Part shown: one piece after another, positions 42,807 through 51,811 of the stretch
How positions within the stretch are numbered: position 1 is the stretch's first letter
How the letters are laid out: each line of letters starts with the position of its first letter
Source of the DNA: Rubellimicrobium arenae
GTDB lineage: Bacteria > Pseudomonadota > Alphaproteobacteria > Rhodobacterales > Rhodobacteraceae
Assembly: GCF_017916295.1 (NCBI RefSeq)
Contig: NZ_JAFMSS010000003.1
Coordinates: 310,001-374,000, forward strand
Direction: 5' to 3'
DNA: 64,000 bases
Notes under the pieces: model-generated
Told to the model about the DNA's origin: nothing
The model's database searches: none
What the model saw: the letters and a program-made list of their open reading frames with translations, nothing else
Made by a program: the position numbers and the translations under genes

Positions 42807-42835
42807 CCGGCCCGATCCCTGAGATCGAGGGCCGG
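42807..42835. terminator. Hairpin between convergent lysE-like and uvrD genes
   Basis: CCGGCCC (42807-42813) pairs with GGGCCGG (42829-42835), with an inner GATC/GATC pairing. It is in the 121-base gap of two convergent genes and has no T-run on either strand. Confidence 0.45.
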
Positions 42836-42851
42836 ACCCTCGCAGCCCGGA

Positions 42852-45236
42852 TCAGAAGGGAACGTCGTCCCTGCCCCCCGGAGCGGGCACCACGAACTTG
42901 GCGACGACCTTCTTCTCCCCCGCCTTCTCGAAGTCGATGTCGAGCTTGTCCCCCTCGGCGCCGATGATCCGGCCATAGCCGAACTTCTGGTGGAAGACCC
43001 GGTCCCCCACCACGAACGAGGAATCGGCGGTCGCGTCGATGGTGATGGTCCGGGACTCCTGCGGCTCGCGCAGGGGGCGCACCTGGGAACGGGCCTGAAG
43101 CCGGCGCCAGCCCGGCGAGGCATAGACATCCGCCCGCGCGGCCCGGTCGGCGAGTTGCGATTCCGCCCCCGCCTGGAGCACGGGGCTCGCGCCCATCGCC
43201 ATGCCGGCGGCTCCGTAACCGCCACCATAAAGGCCGGGCGGGGTCAGCACCTCGACATGGTCCGCCGGAAGCTCGTCGATGAAGCGGGAGGGCAGCGAAC
43301 TCTGCCACTGCCCATGCACCCGGCGATTGCCGGCAAAGGAGATGATCGCGACCTGCTCGGCCCGCGTGATGCCGACATAAGCGAGCCGCCGCTCCTCCTC
43401 GAGGCCCTTGAGCCCGCCCTCGTCCAGGCTGCGCTGCGACGGGAACAGCCCATCCTCCCAGCCGGGCAGGAACACGGCCGGAAACTCCAGCCCCTTGGCG
43501 GCGTGGAGCGTCATGATCGAGACCTTTTCCTCCCCGTCCTCGGACGCGTTGTCCATGACCAGCGCCACATGTTCGAGGAAGCCCTGCAGCGAGTCGAACT
43601 GCTCCAGCGCCTTGACGAGCTCCTTGAGGTTCTCGAGCCGCCCGGCCGCCTCGGGCGACTTGTCGTTCTGCCACATCGCCGTGTAGCCCGACTCGTCCAG
43701 GATCATCTGGGCGAGCTCGACATGCGTGTCGCCCTCGCGGACCACCTGGTCGTGCCACCGCTCCATGGCCTGGACGAAGATGCGCAGCTCGTTGCCGCCC
43801 TTGCCCGCGATGAGCTTGGAGTCCGCCGCGATCCGCGCGCCATCGAGCAGGGACACGCGGTTCTGCCGCGCCACCACCTGGATCGTCTGGATCGCCTTGT
43901 CGCCCAGGCCCCGCTTGGGCGTGTTCACGATCCGCTCGAAGGCGAGGTCGTCGTCGGGGGACACGGCCAGCCGGAAATAGGCCATGGCGTCCCGGATTTC
44001 CTGACGTTCGTAGAATCGGGGGCCGCCGACCACGCGGTAGGGCAGGCCGATCGTCAGGAAACGGTCCTCGAAGCTCCGCATCTGATGCGAGGCCCGCACG
44101 AGGATGGCGATCCCATCGAGGCCGATCGGGTCCATGCCGCGCGTCCCGCGCTGCATCGCCTCGATCTCCTCGCCGATCCAGCGGGCCTCCTCCTCGCCGT
44201 CCCAATGGCCGATCAGGCGGACCTTTTCCCCTTCGCCCAGCGCGGTCCAGAGCGTCTTGCCGAGCCGCCCCTTGTTCCCCGCGATCACGGCGGAGGCGGC
44301 GGCCAGGATATGCGGCGTGGAGCGGTAGTTCTGCTCCAGCCGGACGACCACCGCTCCGGGGAAGTCGGTCTCGAACCGCAGGATGTTGCCCACCTCGGCC
44401 CCGCGCCAGCCGTAGATCGACTGGTCGTCGTCGCCCACGCAGCAGATGTTCCGGTGTCCCTGCGCCAGAAGCCGCAGCCAGAGGTACTGCGCGATGTTGG
44501 TGTCTTGGTATTCGTCCACGAGGATGTAGCGGAACCAGCGCTGATACTGCGACAGCACGTCCTCATGGGTCTTGAAGATCGTGATCATGTGCAGGAGCAG
44601 GTCGCCGAAATCGACGGCGTTCAGGTCCCGCAGGCGCTGCTGGTAGGCCGCGTAAAGGTCGACGCCCTTGTGGTCGAAGGCCGAGACGTCCGCGCCGGGG
44701 ATGTTGCCCGGCCCCACCGCCCGGTTCTTCCAGCCGTCGATGATATGCGCGAGCTGGCGCGCCGGCCAACGCTTCTCGTCGATGTCGGCCGCAAGGATGA
44801 GCTGCTTGAGGAGGCGCACCTGGTCGTCGGTGTCGAGGATCGTGAAGTTCGACCTGAGCCCCACCAGTTCGGCGTGCCGGCGCAGGAGCTTCACGCAGAT
44901 GGCGTGGAAGGTGCCGAGCCAGGGCATGCCTTCCACCGCGTCGCCGACCATGCGGCCGACGCGGTCCCGCATCTCACGGGCGGCCTTGTTGGTGAAGGTC
45001 ACCGAGAGGATCTCGTTCGGGCGGGCCCGGCCCGTGGTCAGGAGATGGGCGATCCGCGCCGTCAGCGCCTTGGTCTTGCCGGTCCCGGCCCCGGCCAGCA
45101 TCAGCACCGGTCCGTCCAGCGCCTCGACCGCGGCCCGCTGGGCCGGGTTGAGGTCGTCCAGATAGGGCGCGCGGGGGACGGGGCCGGCCATGGCACGGCG
45201 CGAGAGGGGCAGGTCGGGATCGGGGCTCAGGCTCAT
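42852..45236 (-). CDS. ATP-dependent DNA helicase UvrD/PcrA
   Basis: A 794-residue superfamily 1A 3'-5' helicase of nucleotide excision and mismatch repair. Motifs in order: Q motif LNPAQRAAVEALDGP, Walker A GAGTGKT at 49-55, FTNKAAREMRDRVG, Walker B VDEYQDTN, GDDDQSIYGWRGAE, LEQNYRS, TLHAAKGLEFPAVFLPG and RRLAYVGITRAE. The C-terminal 150 residues include the conserved segment FVVGDRVFHQKFGYGRI, which binds RNA polymerase in PcrA/UvrD. A LexA-type box lies 44 bases before the start, so SOS induction is likely. Confidence 0.95.
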   Translation of the reverse strand: MSLSPDPDLPLSRRAMAGPVPRAPYLDDLNPAQRAAVEALDGPVLMLAGAGTGKTKALTARIAHLLTTGRARPNEILSVTFTNKAAREMRDRVGRMVGDAVEGMPWLGTFHAICVKLLRRHAELVGLRSNFTILDTDDQVRLLKQLILAADIDEKRWPARQLAHIIDGWKNRAVGPGNIPGADVSAFDHKGVDLYAAYQQRLRDLNAVDFGDLLLHMITIFKTHEDVLSQYQRWFRYILVDEYQDTNIAQYLWLRLLAQGHRNICCVGDDDQSIYGWRGAEVGNILRFETDFPGAVVVRLEQNYRSTPHILAAASAVIAGNKGRLGKTLWTALGEGEKVRLIGHWDGEEEARWIGEEIEAMQRGTRGMDPIGLDGIAILVRASHQMRSFEDRFLTIGLPYRVVGGPRFYERQEIRDAMAYFRLAVSPDDDLAFERIVNTPKRGLGDKAIQTIQVVARQNRVSLLDGARIAADSKLIAGKGGNELRIFVQAMERWHDQVVREGDTHVELAQMILDESGYTAMWQNDKSPEAAGRLENLKELVKALEQFDSLQGFLEHVALVMDNASEDGEEKVSIMTLHAAKGLEFPAVFLPGWEDGLFPSQRSLDEGGLKGLEEERRLAYVGITRAEQVAIISFAGNRRVHGQWQSSLPSRFIDELPADHVEVLTPPGLYGGGYGAAGMAMGASPVLQAGAESQLADRAARADVYASPGWRRLQARSQVRPLREPQESRTITIDATADSSFVVGDRVFHQKFGYGRIIGAEGDKLDIDFEKAGEKKVVAKFVVPAPGGRDDVPF

Positions 45237-45279
45237 GACGCGGCAACATAGTGCCGCCTGCGATTCGATGGAAGCTCTC

Positions 45280-45294
45280 GTTCGCTTTATGTTC
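45280..45294. promoter_or_regulatory. LexA box (GTTC-N7-GTTC) upstream of uvrD
   Basis: GTTC at 45280-45283 and GTTC at 45291-45294 with seven bases between, the direct-repeat SOS box of Alphaproteobacteria. It is 44 bases upstream of the uvrD start on the minus strand. Confidence 0.7.
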
Positions 45295-45491
45295 CGTGAT
45301 CGCCGCGTGATCCGCCGTTACACGGAAAGGCGTTCATCGACTCCCGAACGCACAACGGCAGGGCGATCGAACATGAAGCTTTGTACCTCAGCCCCTCGCA
45401 GCGGTGTCGATTTGCCAGCCTCAACACAGAGGCGCCAACAAATGGACGCAATCCAAAGCGATGAGAAGGTTAACGAAATTTGGGGGCCGCC

Positions 45492-46598
45492 GTGTCGAGA
45501 ACCGAGTACACTGTTGTCATTGCCACGCGGAACCGGACGGCGGCGCTCGCGCTGTCGCTGCCGCTGCTCCTTGCCCAGAGCCCCGCCCCGCGCGAGATCC
45601 TCGTGGTGGACAGCTCCGAGGAGCCGGGCCCGACCCGCCGCCTGATCGACGACCTGTCCCGAAGGACCCGCATCCCGATCCATCACATCCTCAGCGAACG
45701 CGGATCGGCCTACCAGCGCAACGTCGGCCTGGCCCGGGTCCGGACGGAGGTGGTCTTCTTCCCGGACGACGACAGCCTCGTGTATCCCGGCGCCTTGGAT
45801 GCGATGATGCGCATCTACGATCTGGACCGTGACGGCATCGTCGGAGGCGTCTGCACCGCCGAGGCCAAGACCGCGCCGCAGGTCGGCGGGACCTCGACCG
45901 TCGGCCAGTACCGGATGACCCTGGGGGATCGGCTCAAGGCGAAGTTCGCGGTGCAGCGAGCCCGGCTGGAGCAGCGGCTGGCCCGCGACCCCTTCGAGAC
46001 CGCGGCCGAGCGCCGGCAGGCCCGCCTGCCGCCCCTGCCCGAATGGCTGGAAGCCGAGAACGCCAAGCCCGTGTACTGGATGACCGGGTTCCGCATGTCG
46101 TTCCGCACCCATGTCATCCGGCGGATCGGCTTCAACGAGAACCTGGGACATTATGCGCTGGGCGAGGATATCGAAGCCTCTCTCACGACACAGGGGACAC
46201 ATTACCTGATCGGTGCGCGAAACGCGAAGATCCACCATTACAAGGTGCCCCAGCGCCGCGGCAACGGACGCGCCCTGGGCGGGATGCAGATCCTGAACCG
46301 GGCTTACATCCTGGCCCGGCTGGGGCAGACGGACGCGCGGATCCGCTCCGAGATGACGCGCCTGGCCCTGTTCAGGATGGCCCAATACCTGCTCGGCACC
46401 CGGAGCGCATTCGGGCGCGAGCGGTTGGCCGGGGCCTGGGCGGCGTTCCGGATGGTCCCTGCCCTGTTCGACGCCCTGCCCGCGGAGCTGGACGGGACCT
46501 ATGCCGACCTTCGGAGAAAGGTCTTCTCGGACAACGAAAGCCTGACGCCGCTCAAGCCTGTGATCCACGAGGCGATCGAGGAAAAGCAGGCCGCGTGA
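45492..46598 (+). CDS. Glycosyltransferase family 2 protein
   Basis: A 368-residue GT-A glycosyltransferase. The nucleotide-sugar fold is seen as TVVIATRNRTAALALSLPLL, ILVVDSSEEPG, SERGSAYQRNVGLARV and the DxD-type FFPDDDSLVYP; the acceptor half has FRMSFRTHVIRRIGFNENLG and GEDIEASLTTQG. The product, an exopolysaccharide or surface glycan, is not known, and no other glycan genes are nearby. The GTG at 45492 (with GGGGG before it) and a TTG at 45480 (with AGAAGG before it) are both possible starts. The 255-base upstream gap is relatively AT-rich. Confidence 0.85.
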   Translation: MSRTEYTVVIATRNRTAALALSLPLLLAQSPAPREILVVDSSEEPGPTRRLIDDLSRRTRIPIHHILSERGSAYQRNVGLARVRTEVVFFPDDDSLVYPGALDAMMRIYDLDRDGIVGGVCTAEAKTAPQVGGTSTVGQYRMTLGDRLKAKFAVQRARLEQRLARDPFETAAERRQARLPPLPEWLEAENAKPVYWMTGFRMSFRTHVIRRIGFNENLGHYALGEDIEASLTTQGTHYLIGARNAKIHHYKVPQRRGNGRALGGMQILNRAYILARLGQTDARIRSEMTRLALFRMAQYLLGTRSAFGRERLAGAWAAFRMVPALFDALPAELDGTYADLRRKVFSDNESLTPLKPVIHEAIEEKQAA

Positions 46599-46702
46599 AC
46601 CGGACCGCGGCGGATCGGCATCGGCTCCACGATCCGCCGCTTGGGGCCTTGCGCCGCAGCGCGGCACCCCTAAAGTTCGCACGCCTGTAGCGGAGCCCGT
46701 CC

Positions 46703-49700
46703 ATGCCCGAATTCAAGAAGATCCTGATCGCCAACCGGGGCGAGATCGCCATCCGCGTCATGCGCGCGGCCAACGAGATGGGCAAGCGCACCGTCGCGGT
46801 CTACGCGGAGGAGGACAAGCTGGGCCTCCACCGCTTCAAGGCGGACGAGGCCTACCGCATCGGCGAGGGTCTGGGCCCCGTGCAGGCCTACCTGTCGATC
46901 CCCGAGATCATCCGCGTGGCCAAGATGTCGGGCGCGGACGCGATCCATCCGGGCTATGGGCTTTTGTCCGAAAACCCCGACCTCGTGGACGCCTGCGAGG
47001 CCGAGGGCATCATCTTCATCGGCCCGACCGCCGCCACCATGCGGGCGCTGGGCGACAAGGCCTCGGCCCGCAAGGTCGCCATCCAGGCGGGCGTTCCCGT
47101 CATCCCGGCGACCGAGGTGCTGGGCGACGACATGGCCGCCATCAAGCGCGAGGCGGCCGAGATCGGCTATCCGCTGATGCTCAAGGCCTCCTGGGGCGGC
47201 GGCGGTCGCGGCATGCGCCCGATCCTCTCCGAGGACGAGCTGGAGTCCAAGGTCCTGGAGGGCCGCCGCGAGGCCGAGGCCGCCTTCGGCAACGGCGAGG
47301 GCTACCTCGAAAAGATGATCCTGCGCGCCCGCCACGTGGAGGTGCAGATCCTCGGCGACAAGCAGGGCAACATCTACCACCTCTGGGAGCGGGACTGCTC
47401 CGTGCAGCGGCGCAACCAGAAGGTCGTGGAGCGGGCCCCTGCCCCCTACCTCACGCAGGAGCAGCGCGAGGAGGTCTGCGAAATGGCCGTCCGCCTGACC
47501 AAGGCGGTCGACTACGAATGCGCCGGCACCGTCGAGTTCCTGATGGATATGGACTCGGGAAAGTTCTACTTCATCGAGGTGAACCCCCGCGTGCAGGTCG
47601 AGCACACCGTGACCGAAGAGGTCACCGGCATCGACATCGTGCGCGCCCAGATCCTGATCGAGGAAGGCAAGTCGCTGGCCGAGGCCACGGGCGTCGCGCG
47701 GCAGGAGGACGTGAAGCTCGACGGCCACGCGCTCCAGTGCCGGGTGACCACCGAGGACCCGCTCAACAACTTCATCCCCGACTACGGCCGCATCCAGATG
47801 TACCGGAGCGCCACCGGCCCGGGCATCCGGCTGGACGGCGGCACGGCCTATTCCGGCGCGGTGATCACGCGCTACTACGATTCCCTGCTGACCAAGGTGA
47901 CGGCACGGGCCCCCACGCCCGAGATGGCGATCGCCCGCATGGACCGTGCGCTGCGCGAGTTCCGCATCCGGGGGGTGTCGACGAACATCGACTTCGTCAT
48001 CAACCTCCTCAAGCACCCGACCTTCCTGTCGAACCAGTACACCACCAAGTTCATCGACACGACGCCGGACCTCTTCGAGTTCGCCAAGCGGCAGGATCGC
48101 GCGACCAAGATCCTGACCTACATCGCCGACATCACGGTGAACGGCCACCCGGAGACGGCAGGCCGCGCCAAGCCCCAGGCCGACGCCCGCAAGGCCCGCC
48201 CGCCGGTGCAGGCGCTGGGCACCTGGCAGGCCGGGACGCGGCAGCTTCTGGACGAGAAAGGCCCGCAGGCCGTCGCGGACTGGATGAAGGCGCAGACGCG
48301 GCTCCTCGTCACCGACACGACGATGCGGGACGGGCACCAGTCCCTGCTGGCGACCCGGATGCGGTCGATCGACATGATCAACGCCGCGCCCGCTTATGCC
48401 CAGATGATGCCGGGGCTGTTCAGCGTCGAATGCTGGGGCGGGGCCACCTTCGACGTGGCCTACCGCTTCCTGCAGGAATGCCCCTGGCAGCGGCTCCGCG
48501 ACATCCGCGCCCGGATGCCCAACATCATGACGCAGATGCTGCTGCGGGCGTCGAACGGCGTGGGCTACACCAACTATCCCGATAACGTCGTGCAGGCCTT
48601 CGTCGCGCAGGCGGCCAAATCGGGCGTGGACGTGTTCCGGGTCTTCGACTCGCTCAACTGGGTCGAGAACATGCGCGTCGCGATGGACGCCGTGGTCGAG
48701 GCGAACAAGGTCTGCGAAGCGGCGATCTGCTACACGGGCGACATCCTCGACCCGGACCGCGCGAAGTACGACCTGAAGTACTACGTCGCGATGGCCAAGG
48801 AGCTGGAGGCCGCAGGCGCGCACGTCCTGGGCCTCAAGGACATGGCGGGGCTCCTCAAGGCCCCGGCGGCGCGGGTGCTGATCAAGGCCCTCAAGGAGGA
48901 GGTCGGCCTGCCGATCCATTTCCACACGCACGACACCTCGGGCGCGGCGGCGGCGACGATCCTCGCCGCCTCGGACGCCGGGGTGGACGCGGTGGACGCC
49001 GCCATGGACGCCTTCTCGGGCGGCACCTCGCAGGCCTGCCTGGGCAGCATCGTCGAGGCGCTGCGCCACACCGACCGCGACACCGGCCTCGATGTCGGCG
49101 CGATCCGCACGATCAGCAACTACTGGGAGGCCGTGCGCCAGCAGTACTGCGCCTTCGAGGCCGGGTTGCAGGCCCCCGCCTCCGAGGTCTATCTTCACGA
49201 GATGCCGGGCGGGCAGTTCACCAACCTCAAGGCGCAGGCCCGCAGCCTGGGGCTGGAGGAGCGCTGGCACGAGGTGGCCCAAGCCTATGCCGACGCCAAC
49301 ATGATGTTCGGCGACATCGTCAAGGTCACGCCCTCGTCCAAGGTCGTGGGCGACATGGCCCTGATGATGGTGGCGCAGGGGCTGACGCGGAGCCAAGTCG
49401 AGGACCCGGCCGTCGAGGTGGCCTTCCCCGAGTCGGTCGTCGACATGCTCAAGGGCAACCTCGGCCAGCCCCCGGGCGGCTGGCCCGAAGGCATCCAGGC
49501 CAAGGTCCTCAAGGGCGAGCCCGCCACCACCGACCGTCCCGGCGCGCACATGGCGCCGGTGGACATCGAGGCCGTGCGCGAGAAAGCCTCCAAGGACCTC
49601 GCCGTGCCGCCGCTGGATGACGAGGACCTCAACGGCTACCTCATGTATCCCAAGGTGTTCTCGGACTACCTGGGCCGCCACAAGACCTATGGCCCCGTGC

Positions 49701-50146
49701 GCGTGCTGCCGACGCGGACCTTCTTCTACGGGATGGAGCCCGGCGAGGAGATCAGCGCCGAGATCGACCCCGGCAAGACCCTTGAGATCCGCCTGCAGGC
49801 CGTGGGCGACACCACGGACGAAGGCGACGTCCGCGTCTTCTTCGAGCTGAACGGCCAGCCGCGCACGATCCGGGTGCCGAACCGCTCCGCCGCCGCGACC
49901 GCGAGCCGCCGGCCCAAGGCCGAGGCGGGCAACCCCCTCCACATCGGCGCGCCGATGCCGGGCGTGGTGGCCACGGTCGCCGCGCAGGCGGGCAAGCCGG
50001 TGCATGCCGGGGACCTTCTCCTCACCATCGAGGCGATGAAGATGGAGACGGGTATCCACGCCGACCGCGACGGCACCATCAAGGCCGTCCACGTCCAGCC
50101 AGGCGCGCAGATCGACGCCAAGGACCTGCTGGTGGAGCTGTCCTGA
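46703..50146 (+). CDS. pyc: Pyruvate carboxylase
   Basis: A 1147-residue single-chain biotin enzyme converting pyruvate and bicarbonate to oxaloacetate (anaplerosis). Biotin carboxylase occupies about residues 1-460 (KILIANRGEIAIRVMRAA, SWGGGGRGMRP, FIEVNPRVQVEHTVTEE). The HMGL-like carboxyltransferase lies at about 530-810 (DTTMRDGHQSLLATRMR, metal-site HFHTHDTSG), then the allosteric/tetramer domain. The biotinyl domain carries K1113 in EAMKMETG. All four domains are intact. GCGGAG precedes the ATG. Confidence 0.97.
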   Translation: MPEFKKILIANRGEIAIRVMRAANEMGKRTVAVYAEEDKLGLHRFKADEAYRIGEGLGPVQAYLSIPEIIRVAKMSGADAIHPGYGLLSENPDLVDACEAEGIIFIGPTAATMRALGDKASARKVAIQAGVPVIPATEVLGDDMAAIKREAAEIGYPLMLKASWGGGGRGMRPILSEDELESKVLEGRREAEAAFGNGEGYLEKMILRARHVEVQILGDKQGNIYHLWERDCSVQRRNQKVVERAPAPYLTQEQREEVCEMAVRLTKAVDYECAGTVEFLMDMDSGKFYFIEVNPRVQVEHTVTEEVTGIDIVRAQILIEEGKSLAEATGVARQEDVKLDGHALQCRVTTEDPLNNFIPDYGRIQMYRSATGPGIRLDGGTAYSGAVITRYYDSLLTKVTARAPTPEMAIARMDRALREFRIRGVSTNIDFVINLLKHPTFLSNQYTTKFIDTTPDLFEFAKRQDRATKILTYIADITVNGHPETAGRAKPQADARKARPPVQALGTWQAGTRQLLDEKGPQAVADWMKAQTRLLVTDTTMRDGHQSLLATRMRSIDMINAAPAYAQMMPGLFSVECWGGATFDVAYRFLQECPWQRLRDIRARMPNIMTQMLLRASNGVGYTNYPDNVVQAFVAQAAKSGVDVFRVFDSLNWVENMRVAMDAVVEANKVCEAAICYTGDILDPDRAKYDLKYYVAMAKELEAAGAHVLGLKDMAGLLKAPAARVLIKALKEEVGLPIHFHTHDTSGAAAATILAASDAGVDAVDAAMDAFSGGTSQACLGSIVEALRHTDRDTGLDVGAIRTISNYWEAVRQQYCAFEAGLQAPASEVYLHEMPGGQFTNLKAQARSLGLEERWHEVAQAYADANMMFGDIVKVTPSSKVVGDMALMMVAQGLTRSQVEDPAVEVAFPESVVDMLKGNLGQPPGGWPEGIQAKVLKGEPATTDRPGAHMAPVDIEAVREKASKDLAVPPLDDEDLNGYLMYPKVFSDYLGRHKTYGPVRVLPTRTFFYGMEPGEEISAEIDPGKTLEIRLQAVGDTTDEGDVRVFFELNGQPRTIRVPNRSAAATASRRPKAEAGNPLHIGAPMPGVVATVAAQAGKPVHAGDLLLTIEAMKMETGIHADRDGTIKAVHVQPGAQIDAKDLLVELS

Positions 50147-50640
50147 GAGGGACGCGCTGCCTGTCAACTTGGGGCAGGCAGCGATCCTCACCAGAGTGCG
50201 GCCCCGCGCCGTGTCGAGGCGGATGATCCGCGACCGGCAAGCGCGTGGAGACCGGGAGATGAAACATCCGCCGGGCCGGCAGGTCCGCGCACCCTGCCAG
50301 ACCCGCATCCCGGTTGTAGCACCGCTTGCTTCTCCGCGGTCGGCGATGGTCCACTGCCCGGCCGCATGTGCCGGGCGTGACGCACCCCACGGGGCGGCAG
50401 GTTGACGCCGTCGATCCATCCCCGAAGGCGGTGCGCCTTGCCCCCCAAGCCTTCAGGATTGCGCCGACGGGCGTCGGCGCGCGGCGATGCCGACCTGACC
50501 AGCGGATCTCCAGTGATGCCATCCGGCAAGGTCCCGGGCGACTTCGGGCTTGCACCACCTGTTCTCCGGCTCTGCTCACTAGGAAACATAGGGTCGCACC
50601 CCCATTGTAAACCAAGCGAGCGACCAACAGGGACAGCCTC
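50147..50640 (+). other. Non-coding gap between pyc and terC
   Basis: These 494 bases have no convincing gene on either strand. After pyc there is a perfect 8-bp hairpin (50156-50182). The remainder could be a long terC leader. Many terC/alx genes carry a yybP-ykoY manganese riboswitch, but I do not recognise its conserved loops here. The final 60 bases before terC are AT-richer and probably contain the promoter. Confidence 0.5.
50156..50182 (+). terminator. Hairpin after pyc
   Basis: GCTGCCTG (50156-50163) and CAGGCAGC (50175-50182) form a perfect 8-bp stem ten bases after the pyc stop. There is no T-run, so it is a weak terminator or an RNA-stabilising hairpin. Confidence 0.5.
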
Positions 50641-51393
50641 ATGATCGAACTCCTCTCGGACCCCGCCATATGGGCGTCGTTCCTCACCCTCACGATTCTC
50701 GAGATCGTGCTGGGCGTGGACAACGTGATCTTCATCTCCATCGTCACATCCCGCCTGCCGCACGCCCAGCGGCCACGGGCGCGCTTCATCGGCCTTGCGC
50801 TCGCTCTCATCATGCGGGTGTTCCTGCTTCTCACGATCGCCTGGATCATCGGACTGACCGAGCCCTTCGTGACCATCGGCGGCTTCGGACTGTCCTGGCG
50901 CGACCTGATCCTCATCGGGGGCGGCCTGTTCCTGATCTACAAGGGCGCCAACGAGATCTTCCAGGACGTGGAAGGCACCGGGCACCACGGGGCCGAGGCC
51001 ACCATGTACGCGGGCTTCGGCGCCGTCATCGTGCAGATCGTGATCCTGGACCTCGTGTTCTCGCTGGACAGCGTGATCACCGCCGTGGGCATCGCCGACC
51101 ACATCCCGGTCATGGTTGCAGCCATCATGGTCGCCATCCTCGTCATGATGGTGGCCGCGAATCCCATCGCGAACTTCGTCGAAGCGCATCCCTCGACCAA
51201 GATGCTGGCGCTGGCGTTCCTCGTGATGGTGGGGATGGCGCTCGTCGCGGACGGCTTCCACTACCATGTCGAGCGGGGCTTCATCTACGCGGCCATGGTC
51301 TTTGCCGGTGCGGTCGAGATGCTGAACCTCTGGAAGCAGCAGCGGCACAGGCGTCAGGTCGAGCGGGCCGACAAGGGCCAGCCGACCTCATGA
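50641..51393 (+). CDS. TerC/Alx family integral membrane protein
   Basis: A 250-residue protein with about seven transmembrane segments of the TerC family, linked to manganese export and tellurite resistance. The two family repeats with acidic residues in the membrane are visible: EIVLGVDNVIFISIVTSRLP and ILDLVFSLDSVITAVGIADH. The connecting loop contains KGANEIFQDVEGTGHHGA, and the C-terminus is charged. It stands alone, with AGGGA before the ATG and a 490-base upstream gap. Confidence 0.9.
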   Translation: MIELLSDPAIWASFLTLTILEIVLGVDNVIFISIVTSRLPHAQRPRARFIGLALALIMRVFLLLTIAWIIGLTEPFVTIGGFGLSWRDLILIGGGLFLIYKGANEIFQDVEGTGHHGAEATMYAGFGAVIVQIVILDLVFSLDSVITAVGIADHIPVMVAAIMVAILVMMVAANPIANFVEAHPSTKMLALAFLVMVGMALVADGFHYHVERGFIYAAMVFAGAVEMLNLWKQQRHRRQVERADKGQPTS

Positions 51394-51467
51394 GGACGCT
51401 GCGGAAGCCTGCGTTTTCCCTCTTGCAGGACCCGGCGGCGCTGGGTAGATAGCCCTCCACGGAGCGG

Positions 51468-51542
51468 GCGGGCGTAGCTCAGGGGTAGAGCATAACCTTG
51501 CCAAGGTTAGGGTCGTGAGTTCGAATCTCATCGCCCGCTCCA
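51468..51542 (+). tRNA. tRNA-Gly (GCC), copy 1
   Basis: The acceptor stem GCGGGCG (51468-51474) pairs with CGCCCGC (51532-51538), the discriminator is T, and CCA is encoded. The anticodon stem is TAACC/GGTTA with anticodon GCC at 51500-51502. The T-loop TTCGAAT is normal. It is an exact copy of the second gene 218 bases downstream. Confidence 0.97.
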
Positions 51543-51564
51543 ATTTCCAGGATGACGACGATCT

Positions 51565-51589
51565 GGGGCTGCTGCTGCGGCCCCTTTTT
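51565..51589 (+). terminator. Terminator after tRNA-Gly copy 1
   Basis: GGGGC (51565-51569) pairs with GCCCC (51580-51584), followed by five T residues. Confidence 0.7.
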
Positions 51590-51685
51590 GTCGTTCGCTC
51601 ATGCGCCACCTCGGCCCGCTACAAAGCTTGCGCGTCCCCCCTTGCGGCGCCTGACGGGGGCATGTAGGTACCCGGCACGGAGCGG

Positions 51686-51760
51686 GCGGGCGTAGCTCAG
51701 GGGTAGAGCATAACCTTGCCAAGGTTAGGGTCGTGAGTTCGAATCTCATCGCCCGCTCCA
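51686..51760 (+). tRNA. tRNA-Gly (GCC), copy 2
   Basis: Identical over the full mature sequence to copy 1, including encoded CCA (51758-51760). The duplication extends several bases beyond both ends (CACGGAG before and TTTCCAG after). It has its own terminator. Confidence 0.97.
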
Positions 51761-51774
51761 GTTTCCAGCGTGAC

Positions 51775-51805
51775 AAGGGCGGCCTCGGCCGCCCTTCTCG
51801 TTTTC
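51775..51805 (+). terminator. Terminator after tRNA-Gly copy 2
   Basis: AAGGGCGGCC (51775-51784) and GGCCGCCCTT (51787-51796) form a perfect 10-bp stem, followed by CTCGTTTT. It may act on both strands, because the lactonase gene converges here. Confidence 0.8.
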
Positions 51806-51811
51806 AGGGTC

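Noticed and set aside
46670..50419. A 1249-codon open frame on the minus strand opposite pyruvate carboxylase
   Set aside because: It is the antisense shadow of a high-GC gene: composition is His/Arg/Gly/Asp-rich with no domain, and pyc on the other strand is complete with all motifs. The same applies to the long antisense frames over recN, murC, uvrD, galM and the mcc genes.
50147..50640. yybP-ykoY manganese riboswitch before terC
   Set aside because: The conserved loop sequences are not recognisable on the + strand, so only an unassigned gap is reported.
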